64,000 bases of DNA. It comes from Gammaproteobacteria bacterium. GTDB lineage: Bacteria > Pseudomonadota > Gammaproteobacteria > Pseudomonadales > Pseudohongiellaceae. The notes under the pieces are model-generated. The model saw only the letters and a list, made by a program, of their open reading frames with translations. It had not been told where the DNA came from and did not search any database. A program made the position numbers and the translations under genes. Position 1 is the first letter of the stretch. Every line of letters starts with the position of its first letter. The stretch lies in NCBI GenBank assembly GCA_021773355.1, contig JAJFKE010000035.1:1-64000 (forward strand). Reading direction: 5' to 3'. This document shows, one piece after another, positions 27,613 through 36,516 of the stretch.

Positions 27613-28581
27613 ATGAAGGCGGTAACTATTAAGGAACACGGCGGTCCAGAGGTAATGACCTATGCAGATGTGGATATGCCAAACCTGGCTCCTATGCAGG
27701 TTCTGATCAAGGTGGAAGCAGCAGGTATTAACTATATTGACACCTATCAACGCTCTGGCTTATACCAAATTCCACTGCCAGCGACTCTGGGATTAGAAGC
27801 AAGCGGCACCGTGGAAGACATCGGTAGCCAGGTCACTCGGTTTGCCAAGGGAGATAGAGTCGCCTATACCAACGTGCTTGGAGCCTATGCTGAATATTCT
27901 GCCGTAGAGCAGGACAAAGTAGTAAGCATCCCGGACGGTGTATCATTTGCTGAAGGGGCAGCAGCTATGCTGCAGGGCTGCACCGCTCACTATCTTTCTC
28001 AGTCCACCTATCCCATCAAAAGCGGTGACAGCTGTCTTATTCACGCCGCTGCCGGTGGCGTTGGTCTGTTACTAATTCAGATGGCGAAAAACGCCGGAGC
28101 CTTCGTTATCGGCACGGTATCTACCGAGGAGAAGGCCGAGTTGGCCTTAACCGCGGGTGCCGATGAAGTAATACTTTACTCTCAGACCGATTTCGAAACC
28201 GAAGTTAAACGCATCACCGAAGGCAAGGGCGTTAACGTGGTTTACGATTCTGTTGGCAAGACTACCTTCGACAAGAGCATCGACTGTTTGCAGCGTTTCG
28301 GTTACATGGTACTTTACGGTAACTCCAGTGGTCCGGTAACAGAGTTCAACCCGGCGACACTTGGGCCAAAGGGTTCGCTGTTTCTTACCAGACCAACTTT
28401 GTTTGACTATACAGCGGACCGTGAAAGCCTTGAATGGCGTAGCGGCGATGTTTTTAATTGGATAGCTCAGGGAAAGCTCAAACTACGGCTAGAACATTTC
28501 TTTCCCTTGGCTGATGCGCAAGAAGCACATCGTGCTCTGGAAGGTCGCAAGACTACCGGGAAAATCATCCTGACTCCCTGA
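27613..28581 (+). CDS. qorA: NADPH:quinone oxidoreductase, zeta-crystallin type
   Basis: ATG 27613 has AGGAG (27600-27604) 8 nt upstream; the GTG at 27607 is less likely. This medium-chain dehydrogenase/reductase of about 322 residues lacks the zinc-binding cysteines. GINYIDTYQRSGLY is the signature of the quinone reductase branch, and HAAAGGVGLLLIQMAKNAGA is the NADPH-binding Rossmann motif (AxxGxxG). VVYDSVGKTTFDKSIDCLQ and YGNSSGPV follow as in Qor. It reduces quinones by single electrons with NADPH in the cytoplasm. It is divergent from the DUF3500 gene. Confidence 0.92.
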   Translation: MKAVTIKEHGGPEVMTYADVDMPNLAPMQVLIKVEAAGINYIDTYQRSGLYQIPLPATLGLEASGTVEDIGSQVTRFAKGDRVAYTNVLGAYAEYSAVEQDKVVSIPDGVSFAEGAAAMLQGCTAHYLSQSTYPIKSGDSCLIHAAAGGVGLLLIQMAKNAGAFVIGTVSTEEKAELALTAGADEVILYSQTDFETEVKRITEGKGVNVVYDSVGKTTFDKSIDCLQRFGYMVLYGNSSGPVTEFNPATLGPKGSLFLTRPTLFDYTADRESLEWRSGDVFNWIAQGKLKLRLEHFFPLADAQEAHRALEGRKTTGKIILTP

Positions 28582-28654
28582 ATGTATCGGACAGCAACTG
28601 ATTAAGAAACGAATACAAGCAATTTCTAGTTATAAACAAAAAAAGGTGTATGTA

Positions 28655-29539
28655 ATGCAAAAAATAAAAACTCTTCTCACTATCGCTGCACTGGTTCTTT
28701 TTTCTGCAAGCCTTAGTGCACAGTCAATCGATCTGGGTCGTGGAGAATTACCTCTCACAGTGCCAAGCAACTATGATGCTGACACTCCCAACCCACTCAT
28801 AGTATTGCTGCATGGCTATACTTCCAGTGGAGCGGGCCAAGATTCCTATATGGGTTTCAGCAAGATTGCAGACCACTATGGTTTCATCCTGGTGTCACCC
28901 GATGGCGAGAAAGAACCCGGTGGCGACGAGAATCGTTATTGGAATGCTTCTAGCGCCTGTTGTAATTTTTTCCAGACCGAAGTCGATGACTCCGCCTACG
29001 TATTGGACATCATTAAAGCAGTCAAAGCCGATTACAATATTGATCATAACCGCGTCTATCTGATTGGACATTCCAATGGTGGTTTCATGTCCTATAGGGC
29101 AGCCTACGATCATTCGGAGACTATTGCTGCCATTGCAAGCCTGGCTGGAGCCAACCATATTGACGAGCGCCCCGCTCCGGCAAATCCGGTTCATGTATTG
29201 CAAATTCACGGTACTTCCGACGGTACCATTGCCTATGAGGGTGACGATATACAGGGCAACAAATACCCCAGCGCGATGGATAGTGTCAGCCGTTGGGCTG
29301 AATACAATGGCTGCTCCAAGGACGCTGGAGAGCGCGAACTGCGTGATCTAGACGCTGGTATAGACGGGCACGAATCGTCGGCGATCGTTTTCAGTCAGGG
29401 CTGCAAATCCGGTGGCTCTAGCGAACTATGGACAATCGCCGGTGGCGCTCACGTACCGAACCTGTCGGACACTTTCGCCCCCCAGGTTGTTGAGTGGTTA
29501 CTTGCTCATCCAAAGAGTACAGCCAGTTTCTCCGACTAG
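28655..29539 (+). CDS. Exported PHB-depolymerase/feruloyl-esterase-like hydrolase (LpqC type)
   Basis: ATG 28655 is preceded by AAAAAAGG. The product of about 294 residues has a signal peptide (ALVLFSASLSAQS). The alpha/beta hydrolase of the poly(3-hydroxybutyrate) depolymerase/LpqC group shows PLIVLLHGYTSSGAGQD (oxyanion strand), YLIGHSNGGFMSYRAAY (nucleophile Ser in GHSNGG), HGTSDGTIAYEG (acid) and AGGAHVPNL (catalytic His). SACCNFFQTEVDDSAYV is also typical. It lacks a substrate-binding domain, so the natural polymer or ester is unknown. Two hairpins follow the stop codon. Confidence 0.88.
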   Translation: MQKIKTLLTIAALVLFSASLSAQSIDLGRGELPLTVPSNYDADTPNPLIVLLHGYTSSGAGQDSYMGFSKIADHYGFILVSPDGEKEPGGDENRYWNASSACCNFFQTEVDDSAYVLDIIKAVKADYNIDHNRVYLIGHSNGGFMSYRAAYDHSETIAAIASLAGANHIDERPAPANPVHVLQIHGTSDGTIAYEGDDIQGNKYPSAMDSVSRWAEYNGCSKDAGERELRDLDAGIDGHESSAIVFSQGCKSGGSSELWTIAGGAHVPNLSDTFAPQVVEWLLAHPKSTASFSD

Positions 29540-29556
29540 ATAATGAGGTCAGTTAG

Positions 29557-29605
29557 TTGCGGGCACAGCAGTGTCCGCAATTGGAATTCCCATGGCCCCA
29601 TGGGA
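29557..29605 (+). repeat. Two tandem hairpins downstream of the LpqC-like gene
   Basis: TTGCGGGCAC (29557-29566) pairs with GTGTCCGCAA (29571-29580) with one wobble/mismatch and loop AGCA. TCCCATGG (29588-29595) then pairs perfectly with CCATGGGA (29598-29605). TTGCGGATAC at 29608 repeats the first arm. There is no T tract, so a simple intrinsic terminator is unlikely. The pair may stabilise the 3' end or be a small repeat. Confidence 0.5.
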
Positions 29606-29806
29606 TCTTGCGGATACACGGCGATGGAAGTACGGTAGTGAGACCTGAAATTGCACTACCCGCACTAAGCTCCCATTGCTTAGACTAGCAAGACTAAAAT
29701 CATCGATTAGGGTTTCTAGCTCCTGACCAGTGTGGCTGAAGATTAACTTAGTTAAGCAGCTGCGCTATGCTCTGAACCTACCTTGATTTAGCTAGCAGGA
29801 TGTTAA

Positions 29807-30928
29807 ATGCTCAATAGACGAACTCTCTTGAAAACAATGGCAATGGCTCCTTTGCTTAAAGCCTGCAGTACTGGCATCACTGCATCCCCGCGAAACTTCA
29901 CGCCTTCTGGACAGCCATTACGACGCGTCATAGTTTCCGAAGACAGAGTAATTCGTACCATAGCCGGACTGCGACCTTTTCGACCCTCGGGGTTCAGAGT
30001 GGCTGCTGAAACATTTGCGGACAAAACAGTAATTCACAACTATGGCCACGGCGGCGGCGGAATCACCTTGTCTTGGGGCACTTCCCACCTGGCGATGGAA
30101 ATAGCGCAGAACAGTCCTCATCGTCGCTGCGCCGTATTGGGTGCAGGCGCTGTGGGGCTCGCCTCGGCCAGATTACTGCAGGACCGTGGTTGGGACGTCA
30201 CCATCTATGCGAAAGACCTGCCGCCCAACACCACTTCCAATATCGCCGGCGGACAATGGTCACCCACCTCAGTCTATGACGATGAAATGGTTTCTCCCGA
30301 ATTCGCAGTTCAATTCGAATCGGCGATGCGCCATGCCTATCTTTATTTTCAGAATCTGGCAGGGCCAAAATACGGCGTTAGCTGGATTAGTAATTACTCG
30401 ATTACAGACAATCCACCGACAGCTGACAATTTTAATGATCGCTATTCTGATATGTACCCGGAACTGCGTGATCTGACTGTCAATCAACATCCGTTTCCAG
30501 CTACCTACGTCAGACACTATGACACTATGTTAATCGAGCCGGCCATTTATCTACCGGCCATGATACAAGATTTCTATGCCGCGGGTGGTGATATTGTGGT
30601 GCGGGAATTCAGTGGCCAAGAGGATGTGCTTAGCCTCAATCAGCCAGTAATCATTAACTGCACAGGTCTTGGCTCCAAGAGTCTATTTACCGATACAGAA
30701 CTGATGCCAATCAAGGGACAACTGAGCTTCTTGCTGCCTCAGGAAGAAGTGAACTATATGACGGTCAGTAATGGCAGCCTATACATGTTCCCGCGCAAAG
30801 ACGGCATACTCCTGGGTGGAACATTCATAAGAAATGATTGGTCTACCACTCCTGACCCGGTTGATACGGCTCGCATAGTACAGGGCCACAGAGAATTTTT
30901 TAATGCCATGCAAGACCCATGGCTCTGA
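29807..30928 (+). CDS. Exported D-amino-acid-oxidase-like flavoprotein with permuted domain order
   Basis: This 373-residue protein begins with a twin-arginine-like lipoprotein signal (NRRTLLKTMAMAPLLKAC, lipid Cys20). Residues 43-95 are the segment that normally ends D-amino-acid oxidases: TIAGLRPFRPSGFRV and VIHNYGHGGGGITLSWG. Only afterwards, at about 107-130, comes the FAD Rossmann motif CAVLGAGAVGLASARLL, then YAKDLPPNTTSNIAGGQW, which normally begins them. The protein ends after LYMFPRKDGILLGGTF and a helix. It thus looks circularly permuted relative to canonical DAO. It probably oxidises a D-amino acid or a related amine. RBS AGGA lies upstream of ATG 29807. Confidence 0.85.
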   Translation: MLNRRTLLKTMAMAPLLKACSTGITASPRNFTPSGQPLRRVIVSEDRVIRTIAGLRPFRPSGFRVAAETFADKTVIHNYGHGGGGITLSWGTSHLAMEIAQNSPHRRCAVLGAGAVGLASARLLQDRGWDVTIYAKDLPPNTTSNIAGGQWSPTSVYDDEMVSPEFAVQFESAMRHAYLYFQNLAGPKYGVSWISNYSITDNPPTADNFNDRYSDMYPELRDLTVNQHPFPATYVRHYDTMLIEPAIYLPAMIQDFYAAGGDIVVREFSGQEDVLSLNQPVIINCTGLGSKSLFTDTELMPIKGQLSFLLPQEEVNYMTVSNGSLYMFPRKDGILLGGTFIRNDWSTTPDPVDTARIVQGHREFFNAMQDPWL

Positions 30929-31341
30929 GCAGAATACTCCTTAAGGAAGGCTGAGATAAGCTAAAAACCAACAAATTTCCGTCTTGGAGAGGTCGGATCT
31001 GTAATATTTATCCCGCGCTGGACTATTTCACCTCACCACCAGGGCGCGACGGAAAATACTCGAAAAGAACAGCACTGGAAATCAAAGTTTCGCTATAGCC
31101 GTTGATCTTAGCGCCGGATTTGTCGATAAAGAGATAACGCGGCGAAATTTTCAAAAGCTTTCGAACAAGCAAGCGACTTAACGGGTATCGACTTTATTAG
31201 ACAATCCAAGTTACCGCCGTCAATTTTATTAGGGCCAGGTTTCGCAGGTCTAATATCTCTCAAATGCGATCTACACGACAAACTGAAATAAAAAAAAGAC
31301 TAAACTACGCCAATTAAAACTGATAATGAGTAGAAATAAGT
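30929..31341. other. Intergenic region before the DUF4956-CotH-VTC operon
   Basis: About 410 bases carry no recognisable gene on either strand and no clear terminator. The last 80 bases before 31342 are A/T-rich and should contain the operon promoter; I could not fix -35 and -10 boxes. Confidence 0.4.
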
Positions 31342-32022
31342 ATGAATAGCAACTTAAACCTAAACGACTTGCTTACAAGCAATGGAGACGGAGTCGAAGT
31401 TATCCCAACCCTGGCTGCGTTCGTCGTTTGTTTGGCAATGGCTTTTATATTGCGCACGTTTTATCAACAACGCTCTTATTCTTTGAGCGGGAAATCTCAT
31501 ATCGCTTCGATTATTCCCATACTCTCAGCCGTGGTATTTCTTGTGATAGTCGTTGTGAAATCCTCTCTTGCTCTTTCCCTGGGCTTGGTTGGTGCCTTGT
31601 CTATTGTACGTTTCCGAACACCGATAAAAGAACCAGAGGAATTGGTATACCTGTTTCTGGCTATAGCAATCGGGTTGGGCTATGGGGCGGGCCACATCTT
31701 AATCACATCCTTGTTAGTAACATTGATTCTGATTGTCATTTATCTGTGGCTATCAAACAGAGAGGGAGCGGCAACTAGTGATTACAATTTTGTTATTAAT
31801 TGGCGAGATGGTAGTGTCTCCTTCGAAACGATACTCCAACATGTGAGTGAATTGTCGGAATCCGTGAAACTAATAAGATTGGACCAGGGTGCAGAGAAAA
31901 ACATGGCTGTCCTGCAATTATCTCCCAAGAATGAGTTTAATTTTGACCAAATATCAAAGGCCATTCAGAGTCTGGACGCGGACTCTACCATCTCCTTCTA
32001 TGAGGCCAATACTAATTGGTAA
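31342..32022 (+). CDS. DUF4956 family membrane protein
   Basis: This 226-residue protein opens the CotH-VTC operon. It has an N-terminal membrane domain of about four helices (VIPTLAAFVVCLAMAFIL, IIPILSAVVFLVIVVVKSS, LALSLGLVGALSIVRFRTPI, HILITSLLVTLILIVIYLWL) and a C-terminal soluble alpha/beta domain of about 80 residues. The DUF4956 signature GLVGALSIVRFRTPIKEPEELVYLF (split here as GALSIVRFRTPIKEPEEL) is perfectly recognisable. DUF4956 is widely found beside VTC-domain and CotH genes. Function is unknown; a membrane anchor or channel for the VTC enzyme is a reasonable guess. The CotH gene starts 29 bp downstream. Confidence 0.9.
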   Translation: MNSNLNLNDLLTSNGDGVEVIPTLAAFVVCLAMAFILRTFYQQRSYSLSGKSHIASIIPILSAVVFLVIVVVKSSLALSLGLVGALSIVRFRTPIKEPEELVYLFLAIAIGLGYGAGHILITSLLVTLILIVIYLWLSNREGAATSDYNFVINWRDGSVSFETILQHVSELSESVKLIRLDQGAEKNMAVLQLSPKNEFNFDQISKAIQSLDADSTISFYEANTNW

Positions 32023-32051
32023 AAACTTTCAGAAATTAGTGAGCTAAATAG

Positions 32052-34661
32052 ATGTTGTTATCTGGCAAAAAAAATATAGCGCCAATTCTTTATGCGATGC
32101 TGTTCACGCTGACTCTTCTCGTAATCGCGTTCAAAAATACCAATGTTGCTGAGTTTAAATCAGATGTGCAGCAGTCGTTTCTATCAACTGACCCTGGATT
32201 TTCCAAGCCCCAGCCTCTTAGCCATATAGTCAATAGTGTATTTAAAATTGCCAGCGGGAAAATATTCGGATTCTCTGAAAGGCCTGAGCTAAACACCCTG
32301 TATATTGATATCAAGCCTGAAGAGTATAGAACACTACTTAACGACCGGGAAGGAGCTCTCAAGAACAGGATTTTGACAAATCCTTCCGAAGTGAATGCAA
32401 AAATAAGATTCGAAAATAAGCAGCTTAGGGCAAATGTCAGACTAAAGGGCGATTTGATTGATCATTGGCTAAGCAAACGTAGAATGAGTTTACGAATCGA
32501 ACTAAAGAATGACGCGAGCATCTTGGAATTTAATGAATTTTCATTACAGAAGCCGGAGTCCAGACAACATCCTTACGATCAAACATTTCAATCTCTAATT
32601 AGAAGAACCGGGTCCCTATCCTCATCACATAACTATGTGAATGTAGTCCTTAATGGCCAGGCCTGGGGTGTGATGAACATGGAAGAATCCATGACTTCTG
32701 AATTTCTCGAGAAACAAGACCGCAAAGAATCTCTCATAGTCAGGTTCTCGGATGAAGAAAAAGGTGTCATGGAGATGGCCGCCTCTCGAAAAGGTATAGC
32801 GCCCTATGCGGCTTACCGACTATCTGATGACAGCTTGTTCGTAAAAATGTATGAACAGCAAAAATACGGGCAACGGCTGAATTACAGAAAATGGTATAGT
32901 TACATCTCCTCACAGAGATTGGCTCAGCATACGGGGCGATCAGAACTCTACAATATCGATGCCTACAGCAAAGCCCTATTTATATCGGCTTACTGGAATG
33001 ATGGCCATTCATTATGGCACGCCAATTCCAGACACTACTTCAACCCCTATCTGTTACAACTCGAACCCATTACCACAGATGCATACATTCCATTTTCAAT
33101 CAGAAATTACGATAGCTTATACCCCAGAAAAACCTTTGATCCGTTGAATAATAATAGCGTTTATAACTACGTTATCTCTACTAATGAATTTAGAACCAAT
33201 CTAAATGCGAACTTTGACGTCGCGCAGGAGGCGATTCTGTACGCCAAGACTGACTACGAACTAAACCACCGAATGTTTCCCCTCGATCCTATTGACGAGG
33301 TGTTTTTACCGACATTGGCAGACAATATACAACTGCTGGACCTGCAAGAAAATCGAGAAGCATTGTTTCTTCCTAGAAAAATACCTGTTGATGATTACAT
33401 AACACCGCCAAGCACCGATCAATTAGAATTGCTAGTCGATTATGTGCATATTAGACACCATGAAAATGGCAAAGTTGACATATTTAATCTGCTGCCAGTT
33501 CCCGTAACCTTGAACAAAATTGAAAACCTGGCCGCGCAACAAGTTGCAAAGCATGAACTGAATCTGGTTCTGCCGGGCTATACTGCGGGCACTTATGAGC
33601 CTTTGACAATTCAAACAAAGTTTTATGGAATTCTTGATAACGCAGTGACAGTCGAAACTGAGTATGAAGGTATTATCAAAACAACTCATTCAGGACTGAC
33701 CCTCAACACGAATGATATGCACAACCCTTTGCTGAATGTGTACAAGGGAGAGCATGACTTCTTACAACTTAACGAAGCAGAGGATTGGCAGTGGAAGTCA
33801 GGTAGCTGGGAAATTAGTGAACCGTTAGTTATTGAAGGTAATCTAAAGTTACTGCCGGGAACAGAGATATCTTTTTCCGAGAACGCTTATCTAATTGTGC
33901 ATGGGAGAATTCAAGCAGAAGGCAGCGAGGACAGTAAGATTGTGCTTAACGCTCAGCAAAGCAATTGGAAAGGGCTATATGTGTATCAGGCGAAGCAACA
34001 ATCATCGCTTAAACATGTAAACATAAGCGATTACTCTTCTCTGGAGGATGGCTTACTCAGCCTGACAGGCGGTATCACTTTCTATCAATCAGACCTTGTT
34101 CTGGAAAATGTACAACTATCCAATGTAAAGGCAGAGGATGCTATCAATGTAGTGGAATCTCATATTGAATTTTCCTATCTCGATATAAGAGACACACAGT
34201 CAGATGGTTTGGACAGTGATTTTTCCAATGGTTTTATTTCTAATTCCCAATTCCTCAATATAAATGGAGATGCCATCGACTTCTCCGGTAGCGTGGTGGA
34301 TTTAGATAATATAATTGCACGCGAAGTGTATGACAAAGCCATTTCAGTTGGCGAATCTTCCACTGTCACAGTATCAATAGGCACTTTTAGCAATGTGGGT
34401 GTTGGCATAGTCTCCAAAGATGGAAGCACTGTTTTCGCGGAAGACTTGACCATTGAACCCTATCTATTGAGTGCCGCCATGGCCTATGAAAAAAAGAGCT
34501 TCTACCCAAAACCGACACTTGAACTACGGCGAATTCAAGCCGCGGGGGAAATGGCCTTTGTACGCCAGACCGGTAGTTACATGAGTTTGGATGAAAGAGA
34601 AGTTCCTGAACGGGCCCTGGATGTAGATGATTTATATGCCAATTCAGTTATGTCGAAATGA
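32052..34661 (+). CDS. CotH-kinase-like protein with C-terminal beta-helix, membrane-anchored
   Basis: This 869-residue protein starts with one membrane helix (ILYAMLFTLTLLVIAF, residues 12-27). Residues about 80-420 match the CotH kinase-like fold: LYIDIKPEEYRTLL, ANVRLKGDLIDHW (phosphate-binding region), NYVNVVLNGQAWGVMNMEES (residues 194-213), NIDAYSKALFISAYWNDGHS and LLQLEPITTDAY (metal/catalytic Asp near 343). Residues about 560-800 are a right-handed parallel beta-helix (GNLKLLPGTEISFSENAYL, then repeated short strands such as SDLVLENVQLSNVKAEDA). CotH of Bacillus phosphorylates serines of coat proteins. Here it may act on a cell-surface partner outside the inner membrane. It overlaps the VTC gene by 4 nt (ATGA). 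Confidence 0.88.
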   Translation: MLLSGKKNIAPILYAMLFTLTLLVIAFKNTNVAEFKSDVQQSFLSTDPGFSKPQPLSHIVNSVFKIASGKIFGFSERPELNTLYIDIKPEEYRTLLNDREGALKNRILTNPSEVNAKIRFENKQLRANVRLKGDLIDHWLSKRRMSLRIELKNDASILEFNEFSLQKPESRQHPYDQTFQSLIRRTGSLSSSHNYVNVVLNGQAWGVMNMEESMTSEFLEKQDRKESLIVRFSDEEKGVMEMAASRKGIAPYAAYRLSDDSLFVKMYEQQKYGQRLNYRKWYSYISSQRLAQHTGRSELYNIDAYSKALFISAYWNDGHSLWHANSRHYFNPYLLQLEPITTDAYIPFSIRNYDSLYPRKTFDPLNNNSVYNYVISTNEFRTNLNANFDVAQEAILYAKTDYELNHRMFPLDPIDEVFLPTLADNIQLLDLQENREALFLPRKIPVDDYITPPSTDQLELLVDYVHIRHHENGKVDIFNLLPVPVTLNKIENLAAQQVAKHELNLVLPGYTAGTYEPLTIQTKFYGILDNAVTVETEYEGIIKTTHSGLTLNTNDMHNPLLNVYKGEHDFLQLNEAEDWQWKSGSWEISEPLVIEGNLKLLPGTEISFSENAYLIVHGRIQAEGSEDSKIVLNAQQSNWKGLYVYQAKQQSSLKHVNISDYSSLEDGLLSLTGGITFYQSDLVLENVQLSNVKAEDAINVVESHIEFSYLDIRDTQSDGLDSDFSNGFISNSQFLNINGDAIDFSGSVVDLDNIIAREVYDKAISVGESSTVTVSIGTFSNVGVGIVSKDGSTVFAEDLTIEPYLLSAAMAYEKKSFYPKPTLELRRIQAAGEMAFVRQTGSYMSLDEREVPERALDVDDLYANSVMSK

Positions 34662-35353
34662 AACCTGACTACCGCTATGAAATAAAATTTGTGGTAAATG
34701 AAATTCAATTATCTGAGTTTGGTTTCTGGATGTTAGCCCAGACTTCGATGCGAGAAGTCTTTCCTGAGAGAATGGTAAATAGTTTATATTTTGACGACCT
34801 CGAATATCAAGCGGCGCGGGACAACCTCACCGGCTTGCCCAACAGGGAAAAGTACCGGTTTAGGTGGTACGGTGATGAAACTAAAAATTCAACAAAGCAC
34901 TTGAGGCTGGAAAAAAAAGTCCGCGAAGGCAGGTTAGGTTATAAGCTGAGCAGTTCACTGGAAGCCCTGCAAGCCTCTCTTCTGGAAAGCAATCTTGCAG
35001 AATTGAAGAGTAGATCCTATGAAAACTTTATTGAATTAGGGTTGGTGGATGGCAGCCTGTTGGCAGACATCATTCCCACATTGCAGGTCCAGTACACTCG
35101 GCAATACTTTCAAGACCTTGATGATATTCGCATAACAGTTGATCGTGATATCCGGTACTACCATACAAATGTAAACGGCAGACTGTTTCAATCTCAGCCC
35201 CTGCCCTACTCGAAGAAAGTTATCGAAGTAAAATTTTCTCCTCATTTAAAGCCCCGTGTAGCTGAATTGATTAAACCACTGCATCTGGTTCCTCAACGTT
35301 GCTCCAAATACTTACAGGGCTTATCCATGTGCGGTATTACTGTCTACACTTAA
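34658..35353 (+). CDS. VTC-domain protein (polyphosphate-polymerase-like)
   Basis: This 231-residue cytoplasmic protein consists of a VTC/CYTH-like tunnel domain and little else. Matching motifs are YRYEIKFVVNE (residues 4-14), VNSLYFDDLEYQAARDN, KYRFRWYGDE, HLRLEKKVREGRLGYKL, VQYTRQYF, ITVDRDIRYY and KVIEVKFSP. These supply the alternating basic and acidic residues that in yeast Vtc4 bind ATP and growing polyphosphate. The ATG overlaps the CotH stop, so translation is coupled. Whether it makes polyphosphate or another nucleotide-derived product is not known. Confidence 0.9.
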   Translation: MKPDYRYEIKFVVNEIQLSEFGFWMLAQTSMREVFPERMVNSLYFDDLEYQAARDNLTGLPNREKYRFRWYGDETKNSTKHLRLEKKVREGRLGYKLSSSLEALQASLLESNLAELKSRSYENFIELGLVDGSLLADIIPTLQVQYTRQYFQDLDDIRITVDRDIRYYHTNVNGRLFQSQPLPYSKKVIEVKFSPHLKPRVAELIKPLHLVPQRCSKYLQGLSMCGITVYT

Positions 35354-35450
35354 AGCTTGACTAACGCGCCCTCAGTCAGCAGACTTACAGCAGTGAGACC
35401 CGAGCGCGTCTACAGCATCCCCTTCTTATCACTAGTCCAAACCTTCAACT

Positions 35451-36236
35451 CTAAACTGTTTTCAAGTCAGACTGCTCGAAATTCGTTTCAGGCGGCTGAT
35501 TGACATCCTTGAACAGCAACATGTCCACAACACGATAGCTCGCCCCCTGATAGAACCCCACATCCATGGCCTCCTCTGGATTCACGAAGGTACCGAAAAT
35601 AATATCGAACAAGGGAATATCCGCATAATTGTTGCGGTGAATTCCAAGCCCATGATGAATCGAATGACTTTCTGGGCGCTGCAGGAAATAGCCAAGCCAT
35701 CTAGGTGTTCGCACGTTTAAATGTTGAAACACACCCAGAAAAAAAGTAAACATCATAACCCCAGTTGCTGCTTGCGGATCAACACCAATTACTACAACCA
35801 GGGCAATACTGCCGGTGAAGGTAAAACCAATCATATCCATGGGACTGAACCAGAATGCCCCGAAGGAATCCAGTCGTTCTGCGGAATGGTGCATCTGGTG
35901 AAATACTCGCCACAGCGGCGTGATCTCATGCATGGCTCGATGCCAGCAATAAAGCACAGCCTCGAAAACGAACAGTGCAATTGCAAATTGTAGATAAGTA
36001 TTCAAGGCCGACAGGTCTAGCAATTGGTAGGCACTCAAGGAACCATCCCAAAGCAGAGGCAGGTACGAAGACAGATAAAAATACACCGCAAACGAAGCAA
36101 GTCCCAGTAGCGGCCAAAACTTCACTTTGGCCAAGGCTTTGGCCGGAAGCAAAGCCTCCCACGCTATTAACGCGGCGTACACGCCCAATAGAATCAGTGA
36201 AATTGGATCTAGCAATATTTCAAGTGGTGTTGGCAT
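35451..36236 (-). CDS. Sterol desaturase / fatty acid hydroxylase superfamily membrane protein
   Basis: This 261-residue di-iron membrane enzyme carries the histidine boxes of the family: YCWHRAMHEITPLWRVFHQMHHSAERLD (HRxxHE and HQMHHS) and, after two helices, SHSIHHGLGIHRNNYADIPLFD (HSIHHG). These eight-histidine clusters bind two irons and use O2 with a reductant to hydroxylate or desaturate lipids. It has about five membrane helices. It is read away from the TetR gene 280 bp upstream, whose operator lies in the shared intergenic region, so TetR may control it. Confidence 0.87.
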   Translation of the reverse strand: MPTPLEILLDPISLILLGVYAALIAWEALLPAKALAKVKFWPLLGLASFAVYFYLSSYLPLLWDGSLSAYQLLDLSALNTYLQFAIALFVFEAVLYCWHRAMHEITPLWRVFHQMHHSAERLDSFGAFWFSPMDMIGFTFTGSIALVVVIGVDPQAATGVMMFTFFLGVFQHLNVRTPRWLGYFLQRPESHSIHHGLGIHRNNYADIPLFDIIFGTFVNPEEAMDVGFYQGASYRVVDMLLFKDVNQPPETNFEQSDLKTV

Positions 36237-36420
36237 CGTTGGAATCCCCCTAAATAATTCTCTAAGCCATTTGAGTTAGCGGAGCGCAGTTTAGTGATAA
36301 GCATTCCACAATACTAGTGGACCAAGGGTGTGTAAATACTCTCCTGTTTTTTCTAATATTATTCAAATAGTTAGCTCTATTTTTCTGACTTTAACCAGGA
36401 CTCTCAAGCAGCTAGATGAA

Positions 36421-36445
36421 TTAACTGTACCAATGGTATAGTTAA
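36421..36445. promoter_or_regulatory. TetR-type operator (11-bp inverted repeat)
   Basis: TTAACTGTACC (36421-36431) and GGTATAGTTAA (36435-36445) form an 11-bp inverted repeat with one mismatch around AAT. It lies 71 bp upstream of the TetR start at 36517 and in the divergent region with the fatty acid hydroxylase gene. Shape and length are right for a TetR-family dimer site. Confidence 0.75.
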
Positions 36446-36516
36446 GACCTTATTCGATTCCTCAGTAAGTCGACCGACAATAGCCTAGACTTTTATCGAA
36501 CCCAGGGGAGCTGGCA

